From the NCBI RefSeq assembly GCF_009930815.1, contig NZ_CP022222.1:558001-622000 (forward strand): a stretch of DNA of 64,000 bases, read 5' to 3'. Under the pieces are notes generated by a model. The model was not told the origin of the DNA. It made no database searches and worked only from the letters and a program-made list of their open reading frames with translations. This document shows, in pieces, positions 45,034-53,221 of this stretch. Each line of letters starts with the position of its first letter. Position 1 is the first letter of the stretch. The DNA comes from Bradyrhizobium sp. CCBAU 051011. Lineage in GTDB: Bacteria > Pseudomonadota > Alphaproteobacteria > Rhizobiales > Xanthobacteraceae. The position numbers and the translations under genes are program-made.

Positions 45034-45123
45034 CGTAGGGTGGGCAAAGGCGCTCTTGCGCCGTGCCCACCATTTATCACCGCGCTTGTGATGGTGGGCA
45101 CGCTTCGCTTTTCCCACCCTACG
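45034..45123. repeat. 90-bp palindromic repeat with CGTAGGGTGGG ends
   Basis: Perfect 11-bp terminal inverted repeats (CGTAGGGTGGG and complement) enclose internal arms TGCCCACCAT and ATGGTGGGCA. It is a miniature inverted-repeat element. Confidence 0.85.
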
Positions 45124-45137
45124 AAACTTCCGGCAAC

Positions 45138-45288
45138 CGTCATTGCGAGGAGCTCGCGACAAAATTGCAGAGCAATTTTGCGCCGAAGCGACGAAGCAAT
45201 CCATCGCGCCGCAAGCGGAGGCGTGGATTGCTTCGCGGAGCCTGTCATCGGGCGGCGCTTCGCGCCGACCCGTTGGCTCGCAATGACG
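45138..45288. repeat. 151-bp palindromic repeat with CGTCATTGCGAG ends
   Basis: Perfect 12-bp terminal inverted repeats (CGTCATTGCGAG and complement) enclose internal arms AAGCAATCCA and TGGATTGCTT. A second copy, interrupted by IS481, lies at 59024-60172. Confidence 0.88.
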
Positions 45289-45302
45289 CCGGAGGACCAG
45301 AG

Positions 45303-45560
45303 CTATTCCGCAGGCCCTGCGAATAACAGCAGATTCCCGTCCGGATCCCTCACGATGAAATTGCGCGCGCCCCAGGGCTCCCGCCGCAGCGTCTGGAAGA
45401 ACGTCACGCCAGCCGCCTGAAGCGTGAGAAAGAGGTTTTTGATCTCCTCCGCACGCGCGACCGTGAGCGACGCAGCGAGCAATTGCTCGCGGTCGCGCAG
45501 CTCCGGATCGATCAATGGCGCCGCAACGCAGCGCAGGTTGATCCGCGCCCGTAACAGTGG
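45303..45560 (-). pseudogene. 5'-truncated VOC/glyoxalase-family gene
   Basis: The frame encodes the C-terminal half of a VOC protein: LIDPELRDREQLLAASLTVARAEEIKNLF, LQAAGVTFFQTL and the typical end NFIVRDPDGNLLLFAGPAE. The N-terminal half, with the first metal-binding His, is missing: upstream the frame continues about 15 codons of plausible sequence and then meets a stop in repeat-rich DNA. Only a TTG at 45515 could serve as a start. It is a remnant wedged between palindromic repeats, probably not functional. Confidence 0.6.
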
Positions 45561-45674
45561 TCAAGAACGAGCCCGTCACGGGAAAAGGCTGTCAAGGCTG
45601 AGCGCGGCCTCGGCCTACTCGAGATATGCCGGCGACTGGCGCGCCTGCCGCAAGAACCGCGCGCTCCTCACTAG

Positions 45675-45763
45675 CGTCATGCCCGGGCTTGTCCCGGGCA
45701 TCCACGTCTTTCTTTTCCATCATTCCGAAGACGTGGAAGGCCGTGACGAGCCCGGCCATGACG
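45675..45763. repeat. 89-bp palindromic repeat with CGTCATG ends
   Basis: Terminal arms CGTCATGCCCGGGC and GCCCGGCCATGACG pair with one mismatch; inner arms CACGTCTT and AAGACGTG pair perfectly. It is a further miniature inverted-repeat family. Confidence 0.85.
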
Positions 45764-45790
45764 ATGGATGCAGACGTACGAAACATCATT

Positions 45791-45836
45791 GCGATTGCGC
45801 GAGCCTTGTGCGCAAGCCTTGGCGTCGCGCAATCGC
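45791..45836 (-). terminator. 12-bp inverted repeat after the heme peroxidase gene
   Basis: GCGATTGCGCGA and TCGCGCAATCGC form a perfect 12-bp stem separated by 22 bases. It lies 34 bases downstream of the heme peroxidase stop. The long loop argues against a simple intrinsic terminator. Confidence 0.45.
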
Positions 45837-45870
45837 AGGAGCTCCTCAGACGAAGGCAGGCGCCGAACGC

Positions 45871-47415
45871 CTAGACCGTGGAAATGCCGTCGATCGGGCT
45901 GATATCACCGACGAACCGCAGCAGATCGGCCATCGTGAACTCGCCAGGAGTCTTGGATGGCAGCGTCGGCTTCCAGTTCTTGCCCTTCAGCCACAGATAC
46001 GACTGATGGTCGCCGTTGACGAGGCCGACGAAGACTTCCGCCACGATCGTGGCGCCGACCGGTCCGAGCTTTTCACCGCCGCCGCGCTGCTCCGCCTCCT
46101 TGAGGATGTAGTACCAGAGCGGTGTGTGCTCGTGCAGGCCGTGCTTCTTTGCCACGGCGCCGTCGGTGCCCTTCGCGATCTCGGAGGGAGTGAGCGGATG
46201 CTTGATTTTCATCGCCCTGGCGACATCCTGTCCCGACGGCAGCCCGAGCATGACGCCGCGTTTGAGGTTGCGGAACGGCAGGCTGCCGCCGCCGCCGGGC
46301 AGATTGTGCAGCTGGGGTATCAGGAACGGATCGATCTTCCGCGAGGGATTGAGCCGCACATCCGGGGGATTGGTCGCCAGCACTTCGTAGTAGCGGCGCC
46401 AGTCGATGATCCAGTTGCTGGAGAGCACCGGTATAGGCAGCGGCGGCTGCACCGGATCAGGCGCGAGATCGCCGATGATTCCGCCCGACAGGCCGGTGAA
46501 CCTGAACAGCAGGTCAAGCGAGGCGGGAATGCCGCCGCCCGGCGTGAACTTGCGATTGTGGCTGTAGATCTCGCGGACCATGCTGTGGCCGAACCGGTAC
46601 GCCGCCGCAGAGAACTCGATCGGCATATAGGGCGTCTTCCTGAAGCGGTAGAAGCGGCGCCCCTGATCGAGGATCTTGGCGACAATCCCCTTCTCGGTGA
46701 TGCGCTCCACGAAATCGTGTAACACCATCCATTGGTAATGCCAGGTCACCGTCTGGCGCGCCTGCGCGAACAGCTCGCCGGCCGGCACCCCTGACGCGGC
46801 AAGGTGGTCGCACACCTTGTTGTGAAACTTCAGCATCGCCAGGTGCGTCTGGGCAACCACGAGATTTTCGTCATTGCGATGGTCGCCGATCAACGCAAAA
46901 CCTTCCGGATTGCGCGGCAGGTCGTTGCGCGGCGTGATGGTTACATCGTCGACGCTGATGGTCTTGCCGAGCAGCAGTTTCGGCCCCGGCGTCTTGCCGT
47001 TGGCCTCGCCGGGATTGCGTGCGTAAAGCTGGCGGCTGCCGTCCGGACCAAGACCATAGACACTGTCGAGATCGAGCGCCGGCGTGCGGAAGTTCTCGAT
47101 CCCCAGCGGATCGGCTACCTTGTCGCCGAGCGAGGTGAGATCGAGCGTGATGTCGTGATCGACAAACTGGCCGAGATAGGTGAAGCCGGCCGGGACCTTG
47201 GTGTTGTTACCGGTGGCGTCACCCGGATTGGCGTCCTTCATCGCGTCGGCAAGCTCCTTCAGCGGAGCGTCGTCGACAGCGAGCGGTTCGAGATTCGGAA
47301 ACATCCGTCCGAACATGCCGGGATCGTCATGCCCGGAAAGTGAATCAAGAAATTGTCGGGTCGGTTGACGGCCGGCCGTGCCATGGCCGGGCTGGACATT
47401 CACTTGAGTTGCCAT
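45871..47415 (-). CDS. Animal-type heme peroxidase
   Basis: The roughly 514-residue protein belongs to the peroxidase-cyclooxygenase superfamily, not the usual bacterial catalase-peroxidases. Family blocks are GFTYLGQFVDHDITLDLT (distal His), FRTPALDLDSVYG, HLAMLKFHNKVCDHL and AAYRFGHSMVREIYSHNRKFTPGG (proximal His). The late WYYILKEAEQRGGGEKLGPVGATIVAEVFVGLVNGD block is also characteristic. It has no signal peptide. Bacterial members oxidise halides, phenolics or lipids; the substrate here is open. GGAGGAAGTG precedes the start at 47415. Confidence 0.9.
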   Translation of the reverse strand: MATQVNVQPGHGTAGRQPTRQFLDSLSGHDDPGMFGRMFPNLEPLAVDDAPLKELADAMKDANPGDATGNNTKVPAGFTYLGQFVDHDITLDLTSLGDKVADPLGIENFRTPALDLDSVYGLGPDGSRQLYARNPGEANGKTPGPKLLLGKTISVDDVTITPRNDLPRNPEGFALIGDHRNDENLVVAQTHLAMLKFHNKVCDHLAASGVPAGELFAQARQTVTWHYQWMVLHDFVERITEKGIVAKILDQGRRFYRFRKTPYMPIEFSAAAYRFGHSMVREIYSHNRKFTPGGGIPASLDLLFRFTGLSGGIIGDLAPDPVQPPLPIPVLSSNWIIDWRRYYEVLATNPPDVRLNPSRKIDPFLIPQLHNLPGGGGSLPFRNLKRGVMLGLPSGQDVARAMKIKHPLTPSEIAKGTDGAVAKKHGLHEHTPLWYYILKEAEQRGGGEKLGPVGATIVAEVFVGLVNGDHQSYLWLKGKNWKPTLPSKTPGEFTMADLLRFVGDISPIDGISTV

Positions 47416-47601
47416 CACTTCCTCCAATCAAAAATGTTGGGAGAAGAGGGGTACCGGTGTGTCGCGGTGTCAGGTCAATAAAGGTTCAGGTAAATTAGCT
47501 CGATACCCCTCGAGAGGGTTCAATCAGCAAAACCCATCCGCAGATTGTGACCAATCGGAGCGTGGTGCCAGCGGTTTATTTTTCGATTTGTGTGAGCAAC
47601 T

Positions 47602-47880
47602 TCACTGACGTGGCGCGATGTCGAACTCTTTGCGCAACTCGGCTTCGGTGTAAGAGCACACACCGCCATCGAGATCCCGCACCAGCCACTCCTCCAGATA
47701 CACGATCTGCGTCCCGCTTTGTCTTTCATGTCGAAGCTCGAGGTGCCCGTCCTCACTTCGCTGCAGCGAGCAAGTGGATTGTACCCAGGTCGGCCATTCG
47801 TGCAGCGGCTGTCCGGTGAACTGCCAGGCGATCAACGCCACGTTGGTCGGGCGCGGCTTCAACTTCAGTGTGGTGTCCAC
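47602..47880 (-). CDS. 92-residue hypothetical protein
   Basis: The product begins with a GTG-start MDTTLKLKPRPTNVALIAWQ and has FTGQPLHEWPTWVQSTCSLQ in its first half, then an acidic C-terminal half (LEEWLVRDLDGGVCSYTEAELRKEF). The VALIAWQFTGQ pattern recalls small phage-type proteins with a beta-strand start, but I cannot name a family. GGAGA lies upstream at good spacing. Confidence 0.55.
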   Translation of the reverse strand: MDTTLKLKPRPTNVALIAWQFTGQPLHEWPTWVQSTCSLQRSEDGHLELRHERQSGTQIVYLEEWLVRDLDGGVCSYTEAELRKEFDIAPRQ

Positions 47881-48089
47881 AATCGTCTCCGAAAGAATGG
47901 TTCCTGCAGTTTGACAACGCCCGAGCCCGGCAAAAGTTGGGCGTTCGGGGGCAATTCTCGCCCCGATTCGCCGATATTGCCTATGCGTCTTTGGGATGGA
48001 TATCCGGTGAATCCCCGGCCTATCGGGCCGGGAAAGGACACGCGGGCCGGGCCCCGCATGTCCATGACTGCGTCGCCGCGCGCCCCTGC

Positions 48090-48797
48090 TTATCGCACCA
48101 CCGCCGCGGTCTGGCCGAACAGGATTCTGCGCTCCTCCTCGGTGCGGTTCACCGGCTGGCCGAAATTCGGATTGACCTCTTGCGCCTTGGCGTAGGCGCG
48201 CTCGGTCGCGGGCCGCGCGCGGATGGTTTCCAGCCAGCGCTTCAGGTGCGGGAAGTCGTCGATGTTCTGGTCCTGGTTCTTGTACGGCACGATCCAGGGA
48301 TAGCTCGCCATATCAGCGATCGAATAATCGCCGGCGATGAATTCGCGATCCGACAGGCGCTTGTTCAGCACGCCGTAGAGCCGGTTGGTCTCGTTCACGT
48401 AGCGGTCGATAGCGTATTTGATTTTTTCGACCGCGTAATTTCTGAAGTGATGGTTCTGTCCGGCCATCGGCCCGAGCCCGCCCATCTGCCAGAACGTCCA
48501 CTGAATCGCGTCATAGCGGCCGTAGAGATCGGCGGGCAGGAATTTTCCGGTCTTCTCGGCGAGATACAACAGCATCGCACCGGACTCGAAGATCGAGACC
48601 GGCTTGCCGCCGCCCTTCGGTTCGTGATCGACCATCGCCGGAATGCGGTTGTTCGGCGCAATCGCCAGAAACTCCGGTTTGAACTGCTCGCCCTTGCCGA
48701 TGTTGACCGGAAAGATCTTGTAGGGAAGCCCGGTCTCTTCGAGGAACATCGTGATCTTGTGGCCGTTCGGCGTGGTCCAATAATGAAGGTCGATCAT
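48090..48797 (-). CDS. GST-like disulfide-bond oxidoreductase (YfcG/YghU type)
   Basis: The 235-residue protein has the nu-class GST N-terminus: MIDLHYWTTPNGHKITMFLE, then NNRIPAMVDHEPKGGGKPVSIFESGAMLLYLAEKTGKFLP. The TPNGHK motif replaces the Ser or Tyr of other classes and is used to bind glutathione disulfide. The helical domain contains GDYSIADMASYPWI. E. coli homologues reduce disulfides with glutathione. It is monocistronic. Confidence 0.9.
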   Translation of the reverse strand: MIDLHYWTTPNGHKITMFLEETGLPYKIFPVNIGKGEQFKPEFLAIAPNNRIPAMVDHEPKGGGKPVSIFESGAMLLYLAEKTGKFLPADLYGRYDAIQWTFWQMGGLGPMAGQNHHFRNYAVEKIKYAIDRYVNETNRLYGVLNKRLSDREFIAGDYSIADMASYPWIVPYKNQDQNIDDFPHLKRWLETIRARPATERAYAKAQEVNPNFGQPVNRTEEERRILFGQTAAVVR

Positions 48798-49097
48798 GCG
48801 GCGATCCTACCGTGCATTGATTTGTTGTTTTCGCAAGAAAGATGCGACTGCATGAATTTGGGCGGATCACGCGCTCAAGTCAATGGCATTGGCACCGCGC
48901 GCGCGAAAGTGATGACCACCCACGCGACAACAGACGATCAGCCCAAACGGCGATTTGCTGCCGCTTCAGTGATGTCCACTTAACCATTGGCGTTGCTTTG
49001 GTCCGTTGCCTGATGAGTCCGGCGATCAGCAACCCCTGCATTAACGATGTCGCTGGTAGGATTATCGAGCTATTTGATCACCTGGAGGACATCCCCA
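48798..49097. other. 300-base intergenic region
   Basis: No gene or clear regulatory pattern is seen between the divergent GST-like and TPR genes; both promoters should lie here. A GGAG ribosome site for the TPR gene sits at its right end. Confidence 0.35.
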
Positions 49098-49901
49098 ATG
49101 AGGATCAGCCGCGCCATCAGTTTCGTGTTATTTGCCGGCCTGACTGGAATGATGTTTGTGTCAACACCCGTCAGCGCAACTGAATCGCTCCAATCCAGAG
49201 TGGATGACCTTGTCACGCGAGGACGGGAGGCACTCGCGGCACGAAAGCCGGACGAGGCGATCGCTGCATTCGATTTCGCGATCGCGCTTGATCCCGCAAA
49301 TGCGATCGCCTTCCATCATCGCGGATCCGCCCGGATGCAGAAACAGGACAGGGACGGAGCATTGGCCGACGTCGAAAAGGCGATATCGATCGATCCGGGC
49401 TACGCCATGGCCTATCGGACACGCGGCGCGATGTTGTCCGCGAGAAACGACAATGCCCGGGCAATCAGTGACTTCAATCGGGCGATAGAACTCGATCCGA
49501 ATGATGCCCTGGCATATTTTGTACGCGGCATGTTTCGGGCGAAGGAACGGAACTATGCCGAAGCCATCCTGGATTTTGGCCGGACGATCGCACTGAACCC
49601 GAAATATGCGGAAGCCTACATTCAACGCGGCCAGCTTTATCAGCGCGACCAGAAGGTTGAACTCGCGTTTGCCGACTACGACGCAGCAGTAAAAGCCGAG
49701 CCGAACAATGCCCGGGCTTACACTAAACGCGGTGAGATCTGGCTGTCGAAGGAACCTGCAGGCCAGAATTTCGATCACGCAATCGCGGATCTTGAGCAGG
49801 CGTTGAAGGCCAGTCCAAATGATCCGCTGGCGAAGCAGCAATTGGAGGCCACGAAAGGCCTCAAGGAGTTTTTCTTGAAGACGGAGGCCGAAAGGAAATA
49901 G
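49098..49901 (+). CDS. Exported tetratricopeptide-repeat protein
   Basis: The 267-residue protein has a signal peptide (FVLFAGLTGMMFVSTPVSA) and six consecutive 34-residue TPR units, each with the pattern A..F..AI.LDP..A.A...RG. These begin at about residue 40 (REALAARKPDEAIAAFDFAIALDP) and run to the C-terminus. TPR arrays are protein-binding scaffolds, here probably periplasmic. GGAGG lies upstream of the ATG at 49098. The gene converges with the wall-hydrolase-like gene. Confidence 0.88.
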   Translation: MRISRAISFVLFAGLTGMMFVSTPVSATESLQSRVDDLVTRGREALAARKPDEAIAAFDFAIALDPANAIAFHHRGSARMQKQDRDGALADVEKAISIDPGYAMAYRTRGAMLSARNDNARAISDFNRAIELDPNDALAYFVRGMFRAKERNYAEAILDFGRTIALNPKYAEAYIQRGQLYQRDQKVELAFADYDAAVKAEPNNARAYTKRGEIWLSKEPAGQNFDHAIADLEQALKASPNDPLAKQQLEATKGLKEFFLKTEAERK

Positions 49902-49996
49902 CCGCAATCGACTGCATCTTCCCGGATCGTCAAACGCAGAAGAGGAACTCCGCTTCGCCGCGCTTTCGCTTCGCGGCGAGGCGTGATCCGTTCGGC

Positions 49997-51712
49997 TCAG
50001 GCGTGCAGCCAGAACGCACTTTCGGCGAACTGATCGCCTTTCCACCAGTTGAGCGTACCGGTGCCGCGGCGGAAATTCCTGGCTCCGGCCTGGCTTTGCA
50101 GCGGCTTGGTGACTTCGCCCGCGGCGTTACGCGTCGCACGATCGTCATTGGTTTCCGGCACCACGGCGACGATATGGCCCGATTTGCCGTCCTGCTTCCG
50201 GCGCGCCACGATCAGGCCGACCGCACCGATATTCGCCTCCTGCTGCAGCTTGGTCAGCGTGCTGGTCTGACGCCAGCCGAAGCGCGGCCCGAAGTCGCGC
50301 AGCCAGCGGAACAGGGCGTTGGCGCGCATCTCCATGATGGTGTTGTCGATCAGCGGCTCGACCTTTTCGCCTCGCGCCAGGCGCTCGATGGCGCCGGGCG
50401 TCCACCACACCCGCGGCAGGTACACGCCGGCCAGGATACAGTAGTCGTGCGCATAGATGTTGCAGAAGGTCAGGCCGCTGCGCGGCTTGTAGCGCTTGTG
50501 CGCTGCCTTGTCGGAAGCGAGATAGTCGATGATCGCGTTAAGGCTGCTCCGCAGTTCCTCGGGAGTCTGGCCCTTGCGGGTCGGCACGTCGGGCTCGTTG
50601 AGCGAATGGGCGCCCGCGATCTCCGTCCGCCTGGTGATCAGGCCCCGCCGGCGCGGCATGATGACTTCGACGATGCCGCTCACGGGCGCGTCCATCATCA
50701 ACGCCACCGCCGGGATCTCGGTCACGTCGGCCGGCGCCGGAGCAAGGAATTCCGCCGAGGCGAAGCCGCGGATATGCGCGCCGGCCAGGCTGGTTTCGAT
50801 CTCGATGAACTTCTTCACCGGGGTGCCCGTGACGGCACGCACCGCATGACCGTCCGGCAGTTGCGCGATCACATTCCTGGTCGCCGGCGAACTGATCTTC
50901 GGCTCGCGGCGCACGCGTAACGGAGTGAGCTGCGTCTTGACCACGAGGAGCGGCCCTGTGGCCTCGACCGGCGTCGGCGGCGGCACGATGGCGCTGTTGG
51001 GCGGCGGGGGTGGCAATACCGACGAGCCGCCCGGCACCGGGACGGTGTGCGCCATGCGGATGAAGTCGAAAATATGCTCGCCGTAGAATTTATGGCCGTC
51101 GAAATGGCCCTGCTTGAGGCCCTTTCTCGGGATGAAGTTGCCGGTGTTGTAGGCGATCGCGACCGCCGTCAGCTGCATGTCTGACAGCGACGGCTTGTTG
51201 AGCAGGCCGATCTTCTTCGCCTTGTCGGTTAGTTCGCCGATGCACTTGCCGAGCGTTTCGCTGAACTTCTCGTAGCGCTTCTCGAGAAAGTAGTCCGGAT
51301 CTTCCTTGAAGAATTGCAGATCGAGCTGGAACATGCCGAAGCCGCGGCAGAACTTGTTCGGGTTCGACACCGGGAATCCCGGAATGAGCTGTCCCATCTC
51401 CACCAGCGCCTGGCGGGCGATGGCGAACATCTTGTCGCCTCTCGGGACCGACAGCAAGTGAGCCTTGTTCCTCGGAAATGCCTTGCGGCCCTTGTTGGGC
51501 GGCTTGAAATCGATCGTGTCGCCGACGCAAAGCGCGAGGATGCGGTCCAGTGTCAGGTCCGGCTTCCTGCGCAGGATCGGCCAGACATCGCCGGTCTCCT
51601 GACAGGCCAGCGCGACCAAGAGATCCAGCGTGAACGGCGTTCCCGCGACCGCGCGTTCGACTTCAGCGTGAAAATTCTCCTTGAACCATTTCATATCCGC
51701 AATATTCGGCAT
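49997..51712 (-). CDS. Modular wall-hydrolase-like protein (lysozyme-like, SH3, Cys-His domain)
   Basis: The 571-residue protein has three parts. Residues 1-210 look lysozyme- or transglycosylase-like, with a candidate catalytic Glu in VALACQETGDVW and FGMFQLDLQFFKEDPDYFL. A proline-rich linker leads to an SH3-like domain (LTPLRVRREPKISSPATRNVIAQLPDG). Residues ~400-571 hold a possible Cys-His amidase or peptidase domain: SGLTFCNIYAHDYCILAG and, later, KSGHIVAVVPET. There is no signal peptide. This combination could be a secreted toxin or an endolysin-like enzyme. No secretion-system or phage gene is nearby. The start at 51712 has AAGGGAG upstream. Confidence 0.65.
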   Translation of the reverse strand: MPNIADMKWFKENFHAEVERAVAGTPFTLDLLVALACQETGDVWPILRRKPDLTLDRILALCVGDTIDFKPPNKGRKAFPRNKAHLLSVPRGDKMFAIARQALVEMGQLIPGFPVSNPNKFCRGFGMFQLDLQFFKEDPDYFLEKRYEKFSETLGKCIGELTDKAKKIGLLNKPSLSDMQLTAVAIAYNTGNFIPRKGLKQGHFDGHKFYGEHIFDFIRMAHTVPVPGGSSVLPPPPPNSAIVPPPTPVEATGPLLVVKTQLTPLRVRREPKISSPATRNVIAQLPDGHAVRAVTGTPVKKFIEIETSLAGAHIRGFASAEFLAPAPADVTEIPAVALMMDAPVSGIVEVIMPRRRGLITRRTEIAGAHSLNEPDVPTRKGQTPEELRSSLNAIIDYLASDKAAHKRYKPRSGLTFCNIYAHDYCILAGVYLPRVWWTPGAIERLARGEKVEPLIDNTIMEMRANALFRWLRDFGPRFGWRQTSTLTKLQQEANIGAVGLIVARRKQDGKSGHIVAVVPETNDDRATRNAAGEVTKPLQSQAGARNFRRGTGTLNWWKGDQFAESAFWLHA

Positions 51713-51889
51713 GACAAACTCCCTTGCCTCGCGCCGGCGCAATATTTGGTCAGGTGCAATTACTGATTGCAGAGATCGCAATGGCTCCCCGCAACCTTAC
51801 GATGTCAAACTGAATAGGCGATCGGAGGGCGGCCGCATGTTGCCGCGCCCACATTCACGAAAACTTGTGTGACCGGCAGTCCTCGGGAA

Positions 51890-52126
51890 TCAGCGGCCGC
51901 GCCGGTTGTCGCGCAAGAACTGCTCGCCGCGCGGGGTAATTGCAATCCGCACGCCCTCGCCTGCCACCGGCTGGCGCGCGACATAGCCGCGATCGACCGC
52001 GTCCTCCCAGATCGTCAGGCGTGGGCATGAGGTGCGCCAGGTCTCGATCACCTCGGAATAAAGCCTCGGCTCGCGCGCGATCCATTCGACGAGATCGAGA
52101 ACCAGGGGATCCGTCGTCTCGCGCAT
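51890..52126 (-). CDS. 78-residue hypothetical protein
   Basis: The product begins MRETTDPLVLDLVEWIAREP and continues RLYSEVIETWRTSCPRLTIW with EDAVDRGYVARQ. It ends with a helix-turn-helix-like winged pattern VRIAITPRGEQFLRDN, as in small DNA-binding proteins. GGAGGCGC precedes the ATG. It lies 29 bases downstream of the TauE/SafE gene on the same strand, so they may be one operon. Confidence 0.65.
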   Translation of the reverse strand: MRETTDPLVLDLVEWIAREPRLYSEVIETWRTSCPRLTIWEDAVDRGYVARQPVAGEGVRIAITPRGEQFLRDNRRGR

Positions 52127-52155
52127 CAGCGCCTCCGCGTCAGAAGCGGTCCAAC

Positions 52156-52917
52156 TCAGAACGCCAGCGCACTGTTGCGCGTGAACAGCAGCCAGCCGCC
52201 GTACAGGATGTAATAGCCGGCCACCGTCGTGATCAGCCGGTTCGCCCAGGTGCGAAACTGCGCATCGCTCATCGCTTCCAGGATGCGCCGCGCCAGCGTG
52301 GTGCCGAGCATCGAGGCGGCAATGGCAACCGCTGCCAGCACCGGATCGAGGGTTGCCGCCTGGTCGACGATGCCGCCGAAATAGATCAGTTTGGTAAGAT
52401 GGCTCGCGACCTGGCAGGTCGCCTTGGTGGCGACCACCTCGCGGCGGCCGAAATTGCCGCCGAGAAAGAACGTGTCCATCAAGGGACCGGAGACGCCGGT
52501 CATCAACATCAGCCCCATGCAGATGAAGCCGTAGAACGACCCCTGCGCAATGCTGTCGGGATTGGGCTTCAGATTCTTCGGCATCAGCCGCGCCATGAAC
52601 GGCGTCGCCCCGAGCAGCAACAATGCAATGGGCTTGTCCGGCACGTAGCGGGCGAGCGACCAGGCGCCGAGCGCGAGCGCGCAGCCGATCAGATAGACGA
52701 ACACCGGCCGCCACCGGATATGCGCCCGCCACAGGAACGCGCGCCAGCCGTTGGACGCCATCTGCGTGATCGCATGCAGCACCATCGCGGTGGGTAGCGG
52801 CATCAGCACCAGCAGCACGCCGATCAGGATCATCCCGCCGGCCATGCCGAACAGCCCCGACAGAAACGCCGTCGCGACCATCAGGGCACCGAGGGCTGCA
52901 ATCATCAGCGGCGTCAC
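52156..52917 (-). CDS. TauE/SafE-family membrane permease
   Basis: The roughly 253-residue protein has seven or eight predicted spans with the two half-repeats of the family: FLSGLFGMAGGMILIGVLL and, later, GSFYGFICMGLMLMTGVSGPLMDTFFLGGNFGRREVVATKATCQ. Relatives move sulfite, sulfoacetate or other small sulfonates out of the cell. The GTG at 52917 has AGGAG seven bases upstream and is a better start than the longer frame, whose first 39 codons run through repeat DNA. A family A repeat follows the start region. Confidence 0.87.
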   Translation of the reverse strand: MTPLMIAALGALMVATAFLSGLFGMAGGMILIGVLLVLMPLPTAMVLHAITQMASNGWRAFLWRAHIRWRPVFVYLIGCALALGAWSLARYVPDKPIALLLLGATPFMARLMPKNLKPNPDSIAQGSFYGFICMGLMLMTGVSGPLMDTFFLGGNFGRREVVATKATCQVASHLTKLIYFGGIVDQAATLDPVLAAVAIAASMLGTTLARRILEAMSDAQFRTWANRLITTVAGYYILYGGWLLFTRNSALAF

Positions 52918-52967
52918 GCGAAGTCTCCTGCGCAGGCTGGGCCCGATCTTGAAAACGCGTTGCCCCT

Positions 52968-53108
52968 TCTCCCTCTCCCCGCCTCTTGCGGGGAGAAGGT
53001 CGGGGTGAGGGGCTGTCTCCGCGAACTCGCTCACAGTTGGACTCGCGGAAGCAGCCCCTCACCCGGCGCTACGCGCCGACCTCTCCCCCGCGAAGAGCGG
53101 GGCGAGGT
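52968..53108. repeat. Palindromic repeat, family A (double form)
   Basis: Two stems of the CCTCTCCCCGC type are linked by a longer palindrome with arms CTCCGCGAACTCGCTC and the matching GACTCGCGGAAG part, plus GGTGAGGGGCT opposite AGCCCCTCACC. It has CCCCTCACCC but lacks the preceding GTA of the IS110 site. It lies between divergent genes. Confidence 0.8.
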
Positions 53109-53221
53109 TGAAACCGGCCGCACCGATTCAACCCAGGCTCTTGTACCCATCTTGTGCCTCGCTTGTCGCGCCTGCGCAAACTGAGTTATCTTGCTCTGGC
53201 ATCAGTTTTCCTGAGGGTTAT

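Noticed and set aside
51890..53062. One 390-codon minus-strand frame spanning the TauE/SafE gene and the small gene
   Set aside because: Only its last 78 codons look like a protein; the rest overlaps the real TauE/SafE frame and a repeat.
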